DNA of 64,000 nt from Lepiota brunneoincarnata (GCA_023014365.1 JAEBUN010000055.1:62001-126000), one strand, 5' to 3'; positions 29,546 through 40,154 are shown, counted from the first letter of the stretch. Notes: generated by a model not told the origin, from the letters alone. Made by a program: numbers and translations.

Positions 29546-29903
29546 CTCTGCTGCTTATCTCTTGCTCACCCTCTACTCTGCTCTGCTTTGCCGACGTACT
29601 AAACACGTCGAGGTACTCTGGTCGTTCAAAACGACGTACGAAAGAAAACCGCCCCTCTGTGTAGCCATCGCTACGTCCCTCAACCTCTCCCCGCCAGACG
29701 ACCTGGCTTACCTACTCATCTTCGTCTTCACCTCTACCGCCACCCTCATCGCCTATCGAATCATCACCCTAGAACTCGAACATATCACGTGCCCCTGTCA
29801 CTGTTGCGTCGTCAGATCGTGGAATCTATACTCAGGGATATCCATAATTGCCACCCAATTCTTCATACTTCTAGCGATAATCGATCGCTAGACAAACATC
29901 ATC
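29546..29903 (+). other. W-a leader with a conserved hydrophobic frame
   Basis: Leader before gag. The frame 29562-29891 (109 codons) encodes two hydrophobic stretches (LAYLLIFVFTSTATLIAY; SGISIIATQFFILLAI) and is also uninterrupted in W-b (59558-59887). It has no ATG (first codon TTG), so translation is doubtful. Confidence 0.45.
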
Positions 29904-31730
29904 ACGCCTCCAAAGAAGTTCTCGGCCCGAGAATCCCCATCACCTCCCCCTCCTCCCAAATCGAGAAACAGAATCTCAGGATCAAGAACCCAAAACCCAG
30001 ATCCCAGAAGAAACCCTATCCCCACTCAAACACCATCACCGTTCTATCCTCCATCCCCATTCGATTCGCCTACCCCACGTACATCAACATCAACCCAACT
30101 CGTCACCACAACACGCACTCGAACAACTTTTGCTGAAGAATTAGCAGAACGACAAAGAATACAACACGAAAAAGAATTAGAAGAACATTACAAACAAGAA
30201 GAAGAGAAACGCAAACAAGCCGAAGAATATCACGCTAAAGTAGACCCATTAAACGACTACAAACTCCAAAGACTCAAAAACGCCCTCAAACAACCTAGAG
30301 GACTTTCCACATCAGAGGAAGATTTACTCTCACGCCACGAATACGCCGTAAATCAAGGAAAACCCCAAGAAGACAACGACTCAGACGTCTACATCACAGA
30401 CGACAACCAATCAGACCCCGATCCTCAACCACCCGCCTTACCAGCACCAACCACACCCTTAGCCTTACCGGCTCCACCTTTCCAACCAGTACAACCTCCG
30501 TCACCACCACCGCCGCCGCCACCCGGACAACTACAAATAATGGCCGCCGCAGCTTCCCCGAAGGAGTTAGGACTCCTCAAACCCATCGCCTTCGATGGAA
30601 CTAGAAGACTATTCGAAGATTGGATCTTCCAATGTGAAGTTTACGTGCTCGCCAATGCGACCACTTACAACACCGACCTCGCTAGGACTCTATTTGTCCT
30701 TTCGACAATGCAATCAGGAGATGCCCGAGCCTGGGCTAGACAATACCTCCACGAGAGAAACGCCCAAACTCCACCAGGACAAACTATAGTCATGGAGTCA
30801 TGGGACAATTTCACTGCCCGACTTAGGGCCGACTTCACCCCAGCGGACGAACATGCGTACGCCCATACCAGACTCCAAACCCTGCACCAAGCAGGTAAAC
30901 CAATGACTGAGTTCAACGCTCAGTTCAAAGAACTCGTCCGACAATCCGGACTAAACGAAGATCGCACTTTGATCGATCTATACCGCAAGGCAATCGACCG
31001 CCGCATTGCCATGAAAATCGACAAATCGGAAAATCCTCCGACAACTATCACCGCTTGGTACACCCGAGCAAACAAACTCGACGACAATTTCCGCCGAATT
31101 AACGCCCTGTACGGCACCCCCAGAAACACGTTTCCCCAAAGAAACCAATACCAACCCAATCGCGGACCGAGCCGTCCAAACAACAACGTGCCCTACGCAC
31201 AATTCTACCAAAGAAGCAACGCTCCACGGTTTACCCCACGAGACCCACATGCCATGGAAGTAGACCATGTCACGATAGAAGAAGGATTCGAAGATCCTTA
31301 TCCCGAAATACCACAACCGGAATACACCGAAGAAAACTCCGCACAAGAACCATTGGAGCTAGATGCCGTTGTCACCGGACAACAAATGAAATCATACCAA
31401 AACCAGGAGTGCTTCCGATGTGGAGCCAAAGATCATTGGGTTAGCAAATGCCCCCAACCACCGCCAGCTAGACGCTTCCCAGGAATGCGCACTAATCCCC
31501 CTCGCCCTGCGAGAAACCCCAACCGTCCCTTCCCTGGACAACAAAACACTCGTCCCGGATTCCCAAACCGGAACGCCCAACAATCACCGCAACGCAAGTA
31601 CTCCCTTGCCGTCGCAGAAGTCGCATCTCAGATGCGCCAAATGGTCGATGACCTCGATCCAGAACTCCAACAAGAACTCCACTCCGCGCTAGCCGAGGAC
31701 CCGGAGATGCGTCCATTCCAGGATTTTTAA
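29904..31730 (+). CDS. W-a Gag
   Basis: One frame of about 608 codons. The sister copy starts with ATG at the position equivalent to 29904 (ATGCCTCCAAAG); W-a has ACG there, so its first in-frame ATG is 30540 (396 aa product). The N-terminal extension is proline-rich, then charged and likely coiled coil (EELAERQRIQHEKELEEHYK). Capsid block: PIAFDGTRRLFEDWIFQCEV, RADFTPADEHAYAHTRLQ, FNAQFKELVRQSGLNEDRTL. CCHC knuckle CFRCGAKDHWVSKC near 31411-31452. Pol follows in the -1 frame. Loss of the first ATG may shorten Gag by 212 residues. Confidence 0.9.
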   Translation, partial: TPPKKFSARESPSPPPPPKSRNRISGSRTQNPDPRRNPIPTQTPSPFYPPSPFDSPTPRTSTSTQLVTTTRTRTTFAEELAERQRIQHEKELEEHYKQEEEKRKQAEEYHAKVDPLNDYKLQRLKNALKQPRGLSTSEEDLLSRHEYAVNQGKPQEDNDSDVYITDDNQSDPDPQPPALPAPTTPLALPAPPFQPVQPPSPPPPPPPGQLQIMAAAASPKELGLLKPIAFDGTRRLFEDWIFQCEVYVLANATTYNTDLARTLFVLSTMQSGDARAWARQYLHERNAQTPPGQTIVMESWDNFTARLRADFTPADEHAYAHTRLQTLHQAGKPMTEFNAQFKELVRQSGLNEDRTLIDLYRKAIDRRIAMKIDKSENPPTTITAWYTRANKLDDNFRRINALYGTPRNTFPQRNQYQPNRGPSRPNNNVPYAQFYQRSNAPRFTPRDPHAMEVDHVTIEEGFEDPYPEIPQPEYTEENSAQEPLELDAVVTGQQMKSYQNQECFRCGAKDHWVSKCPQPPPARRFPGMRTNPPRPARNPNRPFPGQQNTRPGFPNRNAQQSPQRKYSLAVAEVASQMRQMVDDLDPELQQELHSALAEDPEMRPFQDF

Positions 31731-31799
31731 AAAGGAACGCTGTCGACAGATGTGCCCCTGCACGTTCCAGAACTCAGAAGGACATTTCGTACTCTCACT

Positions 31800-34700
31800 C
31801 CCAGAAGGACATTTTCTCGATAAACTCTGTACAATTACGACTATCCCCGAATAAACGATCCCTTTTTCTACCCATCGAGATTTGGAGTGAACGGACATCA
31901 AAACCCGTGGCCATCACCGCCCTGATAGACTCAGGAGCCCAAGGGAATTTCATCTCCCACAAGGTCGTTGAACGACATGGTTATCAAACCAAATGGCTGG
32001 ACCAACCAATTCCCCTCAGCAACGTTGACGGAACTGACAATCAACATGGCAAGATCCATGAATACATCAAAATCAGAACCATCATTGATGGAAGAGATTG
32101 CACGCTGGAAGCGTACGTCACAAACACTGGTGAGAAAGACCTCATCATCGGATTTCCCTGGTTGGAACAATACAATCCCGACATCAACTGGAAGACCAAG
32201 ACATTCTCTTGGAAACCCCAAATCGATCACCAGGACTTTTCCAAACTCCTCAGAACCCTACGACGACCTGTCGAACTTAACTCCATCGCCATGGACATAA
32301 TGGCTGGAAAGACTTCTCAGCCTGAGGAAAATCCCGAAGAATACGTCAACCTGTCAAACGTTGACCTCGACACCTTCTCTCTAGAAAGAGAAATGAACCC
32401 CATGCTTCTAACCCCATTAGAAGTAAACGCCAAAGCGACACACGCTACAACGCTCCACAATGAGCAACATAACCCGACAAGATCGGCAAACCAAAAAGGA
32501 AAACAACCAGAATCAAACAAGGAACCACCCGAGATCCCCCGGAGATTTGCCCGATGGGCTAAAATATTCAACAAGAAAGCCTCCGAACGATTCCCACCAT
32601 CAAGAACGTTTGATCATGAAATCGAACTAAAACCGACCTTCGAAGCGAAATCAATGAAACCTTATCAAGTGGCACCTGCCGAAGAAAAAGCATTGAAGGA
32701 ATTCATAGACGAAAACCTCCGAAAAGGCTACATCCGCCCCTCAAAATCCCCTATGGCATCACCCTTCTTCTTCGTTGCCAAGAAAGGAGGAGACCTCCAA
32801 CCCTGCCAAGACTATCGTTATCTAAACGATCACACCGTCAAAAACGCCTACCCAATCCCCATGATTTCTTCCATCATGGACAAACTCAAAGGAGCTAAAT
32901 ATTTCACTAAGCTCGACGTCCGCCTAGGATACAATAACGTCAGAATCAAAGATGGCGACCAATGGAAAGCAGCGTTCAAGACTCCCATAGGTCTTTTCAA
33001 ACCAACTGTCATGTTTTTCGGACTTTGCAACAGTCCCGCGACGTTCCAACATATGATGGACACGTTATTCTCTGAAATAATGGAGAAAGGAGGAATCATC
33101 ATCTACATGGATGATATCCTAATCTATGGTAAAACCCAGGAAGAAACCGACTGACTTACGGAAAAAGTACTGCAAATCTTGCAGGAAAACGACCTCTACC
33201 TCAAAACGGAAAAATGCGAGTTCAACAAACAACGACTTGAATATCTTGGCATGATCATCACGCCAGACGAGATCAAAATGGATCCCGGAAAACTCAAGGG
33301 AATAGAAGATTGGCCCGTGCCAAAAACAGTCCGACACGTTCGGAAATTCATCGGATTTTGTAACTTCTACCGGAAGTTTATTCGCAGCTACTCCCACCAC
33401 ACCAAACCCCTGAACCAACTCCTTTCCAAATCAAACAAATTCGAATGGAAAGAAGAACAGCAGAAAGCGTTCGAAACACTCAAGAACGAATTCCTAAAGG
33501 AACCGGTACTCCTCATGCCCGACTCCACAAAACCCTTCGAAATAGAAGCCGATGCTTCTAAATTCGCATCAGGAGCCGTCCTGTATCAATATGACATCAA
33601 CGGAATACGAAAACCCGTATCATTCTATTCAAAAACGTTCGGACCAGCGGAACGCAACTACGACATCTATGATAGGGAACTCCTCGCTATTATCCGAGCC
33701 CTCGAAGAATGGCGTCACTACCTCCTTGGCAGCCCCCATACTGTCCGTATCAGAACGGACCACCAAAACCTAACCTACTGGCGTAAACCCCAGAAAATCA
33801 ATCGCCGACAAGCACGATGGGTACAGACCCTCGCTGATTACAACTTCAAATTAGAACACGTCCCAGGATCAAAAATTCCTGCACCAGACGCACTATCAAG
33901 ACGTCCAGACCACATCCCTGACGAGGATAACGATAACGAAGATGTCACCATACTTCCAGAGAACCTCTTTGTCGCCACCGCCGACATAGAAGATCAAAAT
34001 ATGATCACAATACTCCCAGATCACCTCTTTATCGCCACCGTCGATATGAAACTCCAAGAAAGAATCACAGAATCACCAAAATACGACGCTAGAACCACCG
34101 AAGCGTTCAAACTCCTAAAAGAAACCCACCCTAACGCCGCCGATAAAGACTTTGGAACAGTTCCAACCCCAAACGGTTCACTCCTCACGTTCCAAGAACG
34201 TGTCATCATTCCAGAGGACCTCCAACTCAGACGCGATGTCATCGCAAGATACCACGACCATCCTACACGTGGTCACCCTGGAGAACAGGAAACATACCGC
34301 CTCGCCAAGAAAGAAGTATATTGGCCAGGAATGTCGACATTCATAAAAAACTATGTCAAAGGCTGTCCAGAGTGTCAGCAACACAAAATCATACGCAGAC
34401 CGGATCGCGCGCCGACTCAACCGATCCCTCCGCCATCCTCTAAACGCCCATTTGCCCAGATCTCATGGGATCTTATCACCGGTCTACCACCTAGCGCCGG
34501 CCATAATGCGATATTGTCCGTGGTGGACCACGGCCTTACGAAGGGGGTAATTTTCATCCCAACTTCAGATCGATCAAACGCCAATGACATCGGACGACTA
34601 TTAATAGAAAAAGTCTTCACCAGATTCGGACTACCCGACAAAATCATATCTGATCGAGACCCCAGATTTGCCGCCAACTCCCTCCGACAACTAGCCAAAC

Positions 34701-35566
34701 GCCTTAACATCCAACAAGCATTCTCAACCGCATACCATCCCCAGACAGATGGTTCCACAGAACGATACAATCAAGAAATCGAGACTTATCTCGCCATATA
34801 CTGCACCAGAAATCCCCTTGACTGGTCAGAAACCCTCCCTATTGCCGAGTTCGCACATAACTCCAAAATACATGCCTCGAGGCAAAAATCCCCATTTGAA
34901 CTAATCATGGGATACAACCCCCCACCGATACCCACGGTAATGGAAACATCGAACTTTCCATCAGTAGACGAACGCATCAGACTCCTTGATGATGCCAGAA
35001 AAGAAGCACACACGGCACATCAACTCTCCGCCGACATTATGAAACAAAGAACCAGAAGAACTGTCAAACCCCTTGAAACACGTCAAAAAGTATGGCTAGA
35101 AGCCAAGAACCTCAAACTTCCTTTCATCTCCAACAAAATATCCCCAAAACGACTAGGACCCTTCCTTATCACAGAAGTCCTATCACCACTCACCTACAAA
35201 CTAAAACTTCCGATCAAATGGAAGATACATCCAATATTCCACAGAAATCTTCTAACCCCATATACCGAAACAGAAGCATACGGATCTCATCCGACTCCAC
35301 CACCACCAGACATCATCAATGAAGAAGAAGAATACGAAATAGAAGCCATTCTAAACCACCGACAACATCGTGGAAAACTACAATACTACGTCAAATGGAA
35401 AGGATACTCCCACACGGAGAACGAATGGATCACCGACGAAACGCTTTACGAAAACGCCAAAGAATACTTGTACAAGTATAAAGAAGCTCATGGAATTCTC
35501 CAGAAAGAACAGGAACCCACCAGAACCAGCCAAAGACAACTTCGCTCCCACAACAAACATACTTAA
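31800..35566 (+). pseudogene. W-a Pol: protease-RT-RNase H-integrase-chromodomain
   Basis: Single frame, -1 relative to gag, with one TGA at 33152-33154 (EETD*LTEK; W-b has CGA). The 5' limit is approximate; the first recognised residues are VAITALIDSGAQGNFISHKV (protease, from 31907). RT: QDYRYLNDHTVKNAYPIPM, FTKLDVRLGYNN, YMDDILIYG. RNase H: EIEADASKFASGAVLY, TDHQNLTYW. Integrase: CPECQQHK zinc finger, WDLITGLPPSAGHNAI, SDRDPRFAANSL, TERYNQEIETYLA (all three acidic residues present). Chromodomain: EAILNHRQHRGKLQYYVKWK. It stops with TAA at 35564-35566, two bases before ORF-a. One codon from intact. Confidence 0.94.
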
Positions 35567-35568
35567 AG

Positions 35569-36693
35569 ATGCCCATGAACCTCGACCTCACTCGCCCCCA
35601 AACTACTCCCCCCTTCTCAACAACACCTTCACCAACCTCCTCATCATCCTCCGTCGTTATCATAAACAATGCAAGCGTCGAACATACAACACTTCAGACA
35701 ACTCCCGTTCCGGCCCCGTCTCCCTACACCCCCTCTCACACCTTCGCCGCAACATACGCCTCCCCTAGGGACGAGACCCCCGACCCCAATGACACCCCAG
35801 AACCAACAGCCGCCCCAGCTGCCTCCCTTAGATACCATACAGCTGGAGTACGATCATATGGACCAGATCACCCTTCTGATGGAGATCTGCGCGAGGCTGC
35901 CACCGACGGAGCCTTTACGATTAAATTGGAACACACTCCAATTTCAGAATACGACCAACAACTCTGGTACGACTATACCCACCACGTACGACAGACTAAG
36001 GCTCTCGCTACTGCGTACAATACGCAACGTGCCTGGGCAGAATCACTCGAGCGACTTCTCCGCTCAAGATCGGGCCTCATGTCCGAGGTGTCGAAGAACC
36101 TACCCAAACGAAATGAGGTACATACCTCGCAGCCCCCCACCACAACCATCCCCACCACTACCACGACGACCACTGCCGCTATCATCACCACCGCCCCCAG
36201 CAAGGGAAGAAAGCCCACCAGTATCAGAAATCCCTTCAGACTTCTCACCCCCACCAAGGACACCACCCACACCGTCACCAGTAACAACGTCCCGATTCGG
36301 AACTCCCCCAATCCCGTTCACCAGCAAACCAACCCCCGAACCACCGACAGATCAGTCTGTATCCAATGCAGACACACAGGACACTGGGCCATGGATTGCC
36401 CCCAATTCGCTTGCCTTGGATGTAAGCAATACGCCCCAGGGCACTACTCATACGATTGCATCAAATACAGATGCCCCCACTGCGCCGTTTTTCAACCACG
36501 CCATAAACGGACCGAATGCCCAAGTCGAAAGACTCGACACACCCCCTACTCCAGAAATCCTACAACCCGTCCCTCGACCACTCCCACAACTCATCATCGA
36601 TACATCGACCTCACCCACGACGACTACTATGAGGAATGCTACGACGACGTGGCCGAATCTAACATCACAGGAGAACCATGTGGTTCCTTCTGA
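35569..36693 (+). CDS. W-a ORF-a: triple CCHC zinc-knuckle protein
   Basis: 374 codons from ATG 35569, two bases after the pol stop, so reinitiation or a spliced RNA is plausible. Ser/Thr/Pro-rich N-terminus, a middle region (EHTPISEYDQQLWYDYTHHV; NTQRAWAESLERLLRSRSGL), then three knuckles at residues ~263-316: CIQCRHTGHWAMDC, CLGCKQYAPGHYSYDC, CPHCAVFQPRHKRTEC. It ends YDDVAESNITGEPCGSF. X ORF-a shares the knuckle layout and AESNITGEP. In W-b the same frame has about four stops, at least three of them CGA to TGA. Likely nucleic-acid binding; role unknown. Confidence 0.8.
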   Translation: MPMNLDLTRPQTTPPFSTTPSPTSSSSSVVIINNASVEHTTLQTTPVPAPSPYTPSHTFAATYASPRDETPDPNDTPEPTAAPAASLRYHTAGVRSYGPDHPSDGDLREAATDGAFTIKLEHTPISEYDQQLWYDYTHHVRQTKALATAYNTQRAWAESLERLLRSRSGLMSEVSKNLPKRNEVHTSQPPTTTIPTTTTTTTAAIITTAPSKGRKPTSIRNPFRLLTPTKDTTHTVTSNNVPIRNSPNPVHQQTNPRTTDRSVCIQCRHTGHWAMDCPQFACLGCKQYAPGHYSYDCIKYRCPHCAVFQPRHKRTECPSRKTRHTPYSRNPTTRPSTTPTTHHRYIDLTHDDYYEECYDDVAESNITGEPCGSF

Positions 36694-36937
36694 AACAAAC
36701 CAACTCACCCCACCAGAAGAAAGAATCGAAAGTCCCCACTTCAGACGCCTTCTTTACGATATCTTTTACCCAGGACAACCCCCATCCCCAGAAACCGCCG
36801 CTGCACTCGATCTTCACAGAACTCCCACTCCTACCTTCTCCCCCGTTATTCCCCCCAGACCAGACTCCACCGACCTACCTCAGATCGATTACTACAAACC
36901 AAACTACTTAGCCGAATATCCGGAAGAGGGAAACTAA
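35669..36937 (+). CDS. W-a ORF-b: overlapping proline-rich ORF
   Basis: 422 codons from ATG 35669, in the +1 frame over ORF-a for about 1 kb, then alone for 244 bp to a stop at 36937, 37 bp before the 3' LTR. Very Pro/Ser/Thr-rich with a C-x2-C (CPRCRRTYPNEMRYIPRS). The C-terminus reads SPHFRRLLYDIFYPGQPPSP ... DYYKPNYLAEYPEEGN. W-b keeps all 422 codons open (52685-53953) while ORF-a there is broken. The matching frame in X runs on into the LTR. It could be a real protein, a frameshift extension of ORF-a, or partly shadow. Confidence 0.6.
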   Translation: MQASNIQHFRQLPFRPRLPTPPLTPSPQHTPPLGTRPPTPMTPQNQQPPQLPPLDTIQLEYDHMDQITLLMEICARLPPTEPLRLNWNTLQFQNTTNNSGTTIPTTYDRLRLSLLRTIRNVPGQNHSSDFSAQDRASCPRCRRTYPNEMRYIPRSPPPQPSPPLPRRPLPLSSPPPPAREESPPVSEIPSDFSPPPRTPPTPSPVTTSRFGTPPIPFTSKPTPEPPTDQSVSNADTQDTGPWIAPNSLALDVSNTPQGTTHTIASNTDAPTAPFFNHAINGPNAQVERLDTPPTPEILQPVPRPLPQLIIDTSTSPTTTTMRNATTTWPNLTSQENHVVPSETNQLTPPEERIESPHFRRLLYDIFYPGQPPSPETAAALDLHRTPTPTFSPVIPPRPDSTDLPQIDYYKPNYLAEYPEEGN

Positions 36938-36974
36938 CAAGTTGTATGGAAAACAACTCTAGAAACGGACCTAA
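36938..36974 (+). other. W-a pre-LTR segment
   Basis: Short non-coding stretch between ORF-b and the 3' LTR. The best purine run next to the LTR (agaaacggac) is weak compared with X or G1. Confidence 0.4.
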
Positions 36975-37359
36975 TGTTATCAGAAACCACATCAGAAGGA
37001 CAGTTAAATTTAGCTCATATTCCCATGTCACTATAAAACCATCAGTAGTGTACATCAGAAGGACTATTCTTAGTATGCGCCTCATGTTTTCTTATCTCTG
37101 ACTCGTAGTTACCCCGGTCTGGACTATTATAGTAGGAGTACAGCCACACTTAGAGATATATAAGGATACAGTACATACCTTGTATCCTTATCTTAGTGTT
37201 ATACAGTTCTTGCCTCCTATACCTCTTTGCCCTTAAACCGGCTGGACTATAGTGCTCCGTCGTCTCCAAGTCACGCCTAGTAGGACAGGACCAAGTCTGT
37301 ATAGACATCCTGTGTCGAACGCCGTGCTACTCAAGAGCGAACCCCTAACCCGGGTAACA
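36975..37359 (+). repeat. W-a 3' LTR
   Basis: 385 bp, no difference from 29148-29532 found by eye. Confidence 0.96.
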
Positions 37360-38098
37360 CCATGGTCGTTGTGGGGGGAATCGTTCGGCTTGTTTCTTGC
37401 TAAATACTGGGAGGTATTCGTGGAATTCCGTGGGTACGACTTTTCTTGGATCGTCGTTTTTCTTTTCTCCGTGTTGTACGGCGAGGAATTGTGATGCGGA
37501 GGCTTTGAAGTTGATTTCTTCGAAGCTTGTGGGCTCTAGTGTGGAGATGTGGTTGAGTTGGTCGTTGTAGATCCAATCGGGTTCCATGGATTGGATGAGT
37601 TCTCGGAATATAGTGTTGTCCCAACGTTCATTTCTCCAGCGTAGTTGTTTGGCATCCCAGTCGATGTCTGGGTTGTGTTCTGCAAGCCAAGGGAATCCAA
37701 GGATGAGTCTTGGGCTTCCGAGGGAGACTACTTTTGGTTTGATCTCCATATTCTTCCCGTTAACCGTTAGGTTGAGGGTCGTGTAGTGGGTGGCTGTTCC
37801 ATTTTCGTTAACAGATCCATCGGCATTTCGTACTTCGATGGGTCGATCGAGGGGTGTTGTTTTGAATGAATGTTGTTTGACCATTCCGGGGTCAATGAAG
37901 TTTCCTGCTGCTCCTGAGTCGAGTAGGGCGAGTAGTTCCACGCTTTCGGGTCCTTCCTTAGTGAACTTGTGTTTTCGGATTCGACAGGGTAGATGTATTA
38001 CGCGTGCTGACGATTCCTGTAATTTTACAACATTAATATCATTTTGTGAATAGGAAAGGGAAGGAGGTCTTTGTGGAGGGCTAGACGTGGTGGCTAGT
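37360..38098 (-). CDS. X Pol, proximal part: protease and start of RT
   Basis: Minus strand, -1 frame relative to gag. From the end of gag the frame reads LATTSSPPQRPPSLSYSQND, then KEGPESVELLALLDSGAAGN (aspartic protease active site), RLILGFPWLAEHNPDIDW, and ends KKQAERFPPQRPW at the W-a insertion. It joins [10 protein letters not shown] at 29147. No stop in this part. No ATG near the start, so Gag-Pol frameshifting is the likely mode of expression. Confidence 0.88.
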
Positions 38099-38102
38099 CT
38101 CC

Positions 38103-39227
38103 TTAGGCAAAATCCTTAACCAGAGGGGCATCTGGGTGGTTGGATTCATTTGCAAAATGTTCGTAGATGTCCTCGACTTCTTCGTCGGTTGCATCTTCTA
38201 GTATGTTGTATAGCAAGTTCTTTTTCCTGTAGCTTGCTTGTCTTCTTCTGGATATTGCATTTGACCGGTTTCTGGCATCCAAATTGCGGGGTAATTCGGA
38301 TCGGCGATATATTGTCTTCTTGGTGGGGCATTCGCGGGCGAAGTGTCCAGTCTTGCGGCAGTTGAAGCATCTCTTTTCTTTGAGATCCTTTCTTTGGGCG
38401 TCCGTGAGGATTGCATTGAGGGCTTCGTGGGTGCATTCTTGTACCAACTGGTGGAGTCTGTCTTCTTCGGTCTCCTCGTCTTCATCAGCTTCCTCGGCAA
38501 GTAGATCTGGCTCGTCCTCAAAGTCGAGGTTGTAGACTGCTTCGGCAAGTTGGTCAATATCCATTGCGTTAGGGTCTGTTGCTTGATAGGGCAGTGGGAC
38601 ACGGCGCATAAAAGCATTTCTTTTCCCTTTAAATGGGCAAGTGTGCGAAGTCGTTGGAAACGAGGGAGTTCCTTGAGTTTGCATATAGTCGCGTTGAGTT
38701 TGTAGTTTCTGATATGCTGTTCGAGCTTGCTTGAACCAGTCGCTGAGTTTGTTTCCTGGATTGAGGCTAATTGTCTTGATTGCGATGGGGCGATCCAGCC
38801 TGTTCTTGAAATAGTTGACCGCCGCCACTCCATCTCCAAGGTCGGCCTGATAGGCAAGTATCTGGAACTGGGATATGTAATCATCGATATATCGTCCATT
38901 CTGTTTGAGGTGGCGGATTCTGTCCATTGCATCGGCGGGGACATTGTTTGGGGCAAAGGATGTATCGAGTCCTTCAAGAAATTTCTTCCATGTCGGAAGG
39001 GTCTGGCTTCCATCAAGTTCTTTGTTTGATTCCAAGAATGCTCCTCTCCATGTTGCGGTGGGGCCGGTGGACATGTATGAAAGGGCAAATTGTATCTTGG
39101 TCTTGTCATCGGGAAAGGCTCCTGGCTTTGCATCGATGTATAGTTGTACTGCATCCTTCCAGAGGCGGAAGTAGTCGGTCTCTCCATTAAAGGTTGGGGG
39201 TGTGTTGATTTTTGCGGAGGAGGCCAT
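38103..39227 (-). CDS. X Gag
   Basis: 374 codons from ATG 39227. Capsid block: TPPTFNGETDYFRLWKDAVQ, FALSYMSTGPTATWRGAFLE, LDTSFAPNNVPADAMDRIRH; a Glu/Asp-rich linker; CCHC knuckle CFNCRKTGHFAREC near 38319-38360; basic tail. The same frame is open upstream to a TGA at 39726-39728 (Ser/Thr/Pro-rich), so a longer Gag like that of W is possible. It overlaps the start of pol (-1). Intact. Confidence 0.92.
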   Translation of the reverse strand: MASSAKINTPPTFNGETDYFRLWKDAVQLYIDAKPGAFPDDKTKIQFALSYMSTGPTATWRGAFLESNKELDGSQTLPTWKKFLEGLDTSFAPNNVPADAMDRIRHLKQNGRYIDDYISQFQILAYQADLGDGVAAVNYFKNRLDRPIAIKTISLNPGNKLSDWFKQARTAYQKLQTQRDYMQTQGTPSFPTTSHTCPFKGKRNAFMRRVPLPYQATDPNAMDIDQLAEAVYNLDFEDEPDLLAEEADEDEETEEDRLHQLVQECTHEALNAILTDAQRKDLKEKRCFNCRKTGHFARECPTKKTIYRRSELPRNLDARNRSNAISRRRQASYRKKNLLYNILEDATDEEVEDIYEHFANESNHPDAPLVKDFA

Positions 39228-40154
39228 ATTGTTAATGTCAGAGGTTGTGGATTCCTCATCGGAAGTGTGAATAGACCCGGTAGTGGGGCTAACTTCAGAT
39301 GGTTCGGATTGTACAGGGGAACTGGATCGAGGCGGTGAGTGTACCAGTGATCCAAGTGGTGATGTGAGGGGTGAGAATGTTCTTGGGGGTTTCTGTTGCG
39401 AAGTGTTGTCGCTAGTTCTTGTACTTGTTGAGGGTTGAGGACCGGAGGATGGGGTAGATATTCTATGAATCGGCTCCCCGAGCTTTGAGCGGGTAGAGGT
39501 GGCAGTTCTTTCAGGTGGTGGTTGTTTAGGTAGGGATTGAAGAACTGATGCTGGGGGTGCTGGGTATCCTGGGTCTTCTGTTCGACGTTGAACTCTCTCG
39601 GTAGGTTGTGTAGGGTACGGTGCAGAACCAGAGGGTGAACGAGTGAGGGGTATAGGTTTTGTTTTCTTTTTAGGGTCTGTGGTGGAGGGGGTGTGAAGTC
39701 GGGTTCGGAGTCGGTTGTCGACCAGTCAGAACTGTTGGATTCTTCGTAGTCGGTGGCGAGGGGGTCGTTTCGGTTTGTAGACAGGGTGAAGAGGGAAGAA
39801 GTCGAAGGTGAAGGTGAGGGTGAATAAACAACGCTTGCGGGTGCGTTATCCCAATCGACGCTTGAAGGTGCAGATGACCTGTATACAACGCTTACGGGTG
39901 CGTTATCCCAATCAACACTTAAAGGTGTGGATGACCTATCAATGCTTTCGGTGCATCTGACCAAGGGTGCAGAGGGTATGGTGGCCTGCTCTACGGGGGT
40001 GTATCACCGGACAGCGACAAGGCGTGTCGTCAGATACGGTTGGCACTCGGATAGCGATAAAGCGTATCGTCTGCCGGTGTGGAAGGGTAGCGACAAGGTG
40101 TACCGATACCACGGGGTGTATGATGGAGGTTGTCCAAAGGAAGCTTTAATCTAA
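39228..40154 (-). other. X leader with a 57-bp tandem repeat
   Basis: Leader between the 5' LTR and gag. A 57-bp unit is repeated at 39831 and 39888 (acgctt-cgggtgcgttatcc), encoding SVDWDNAPxSVVY in one frame. That frame and the gag frame both look protein-like in different stretches, suggesting a former longer Gag with one indel. No ATG was found upstream of 39227 in either frame. Confidence 0.5.
40141..40152 (-). promoter_or_regulatory. Self-priming primer binding site, X
   Basis: The minus strand reads AGATTAAAGCTT, two bases inside the 5' LTR, exactly complementary to AAGCTTTAATCT in the LTR (plus coordinates 40324-40335). Confidence 0.75.

Larger units (their letters stand above)
29148..37359 (+). 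mobile_element. Complete Ty3/gypsy chromovirus W-a
   Basis: 8212 bp with 385-bp LTRs that read as identical, and a perfect duplication CCATG (29143-29147, 37360-37364). It inserted in the RT region of X. Gag, Pol and the two-frame module are nearly complete; the visible faults are one TGA in pol and ACG where the sister copy has the first gag ATG. It is the youngest element in the window. Confidence 0.97.

Noticed and set aside
38198..39964. 588-codon minus-strand frame over X gag
   Set aside because: Its second half is a shadow of gag (the gag frame carries capsid and CCHC motifs). It starts at TTG with no early ATG. Only its first part is discussed, as leader.
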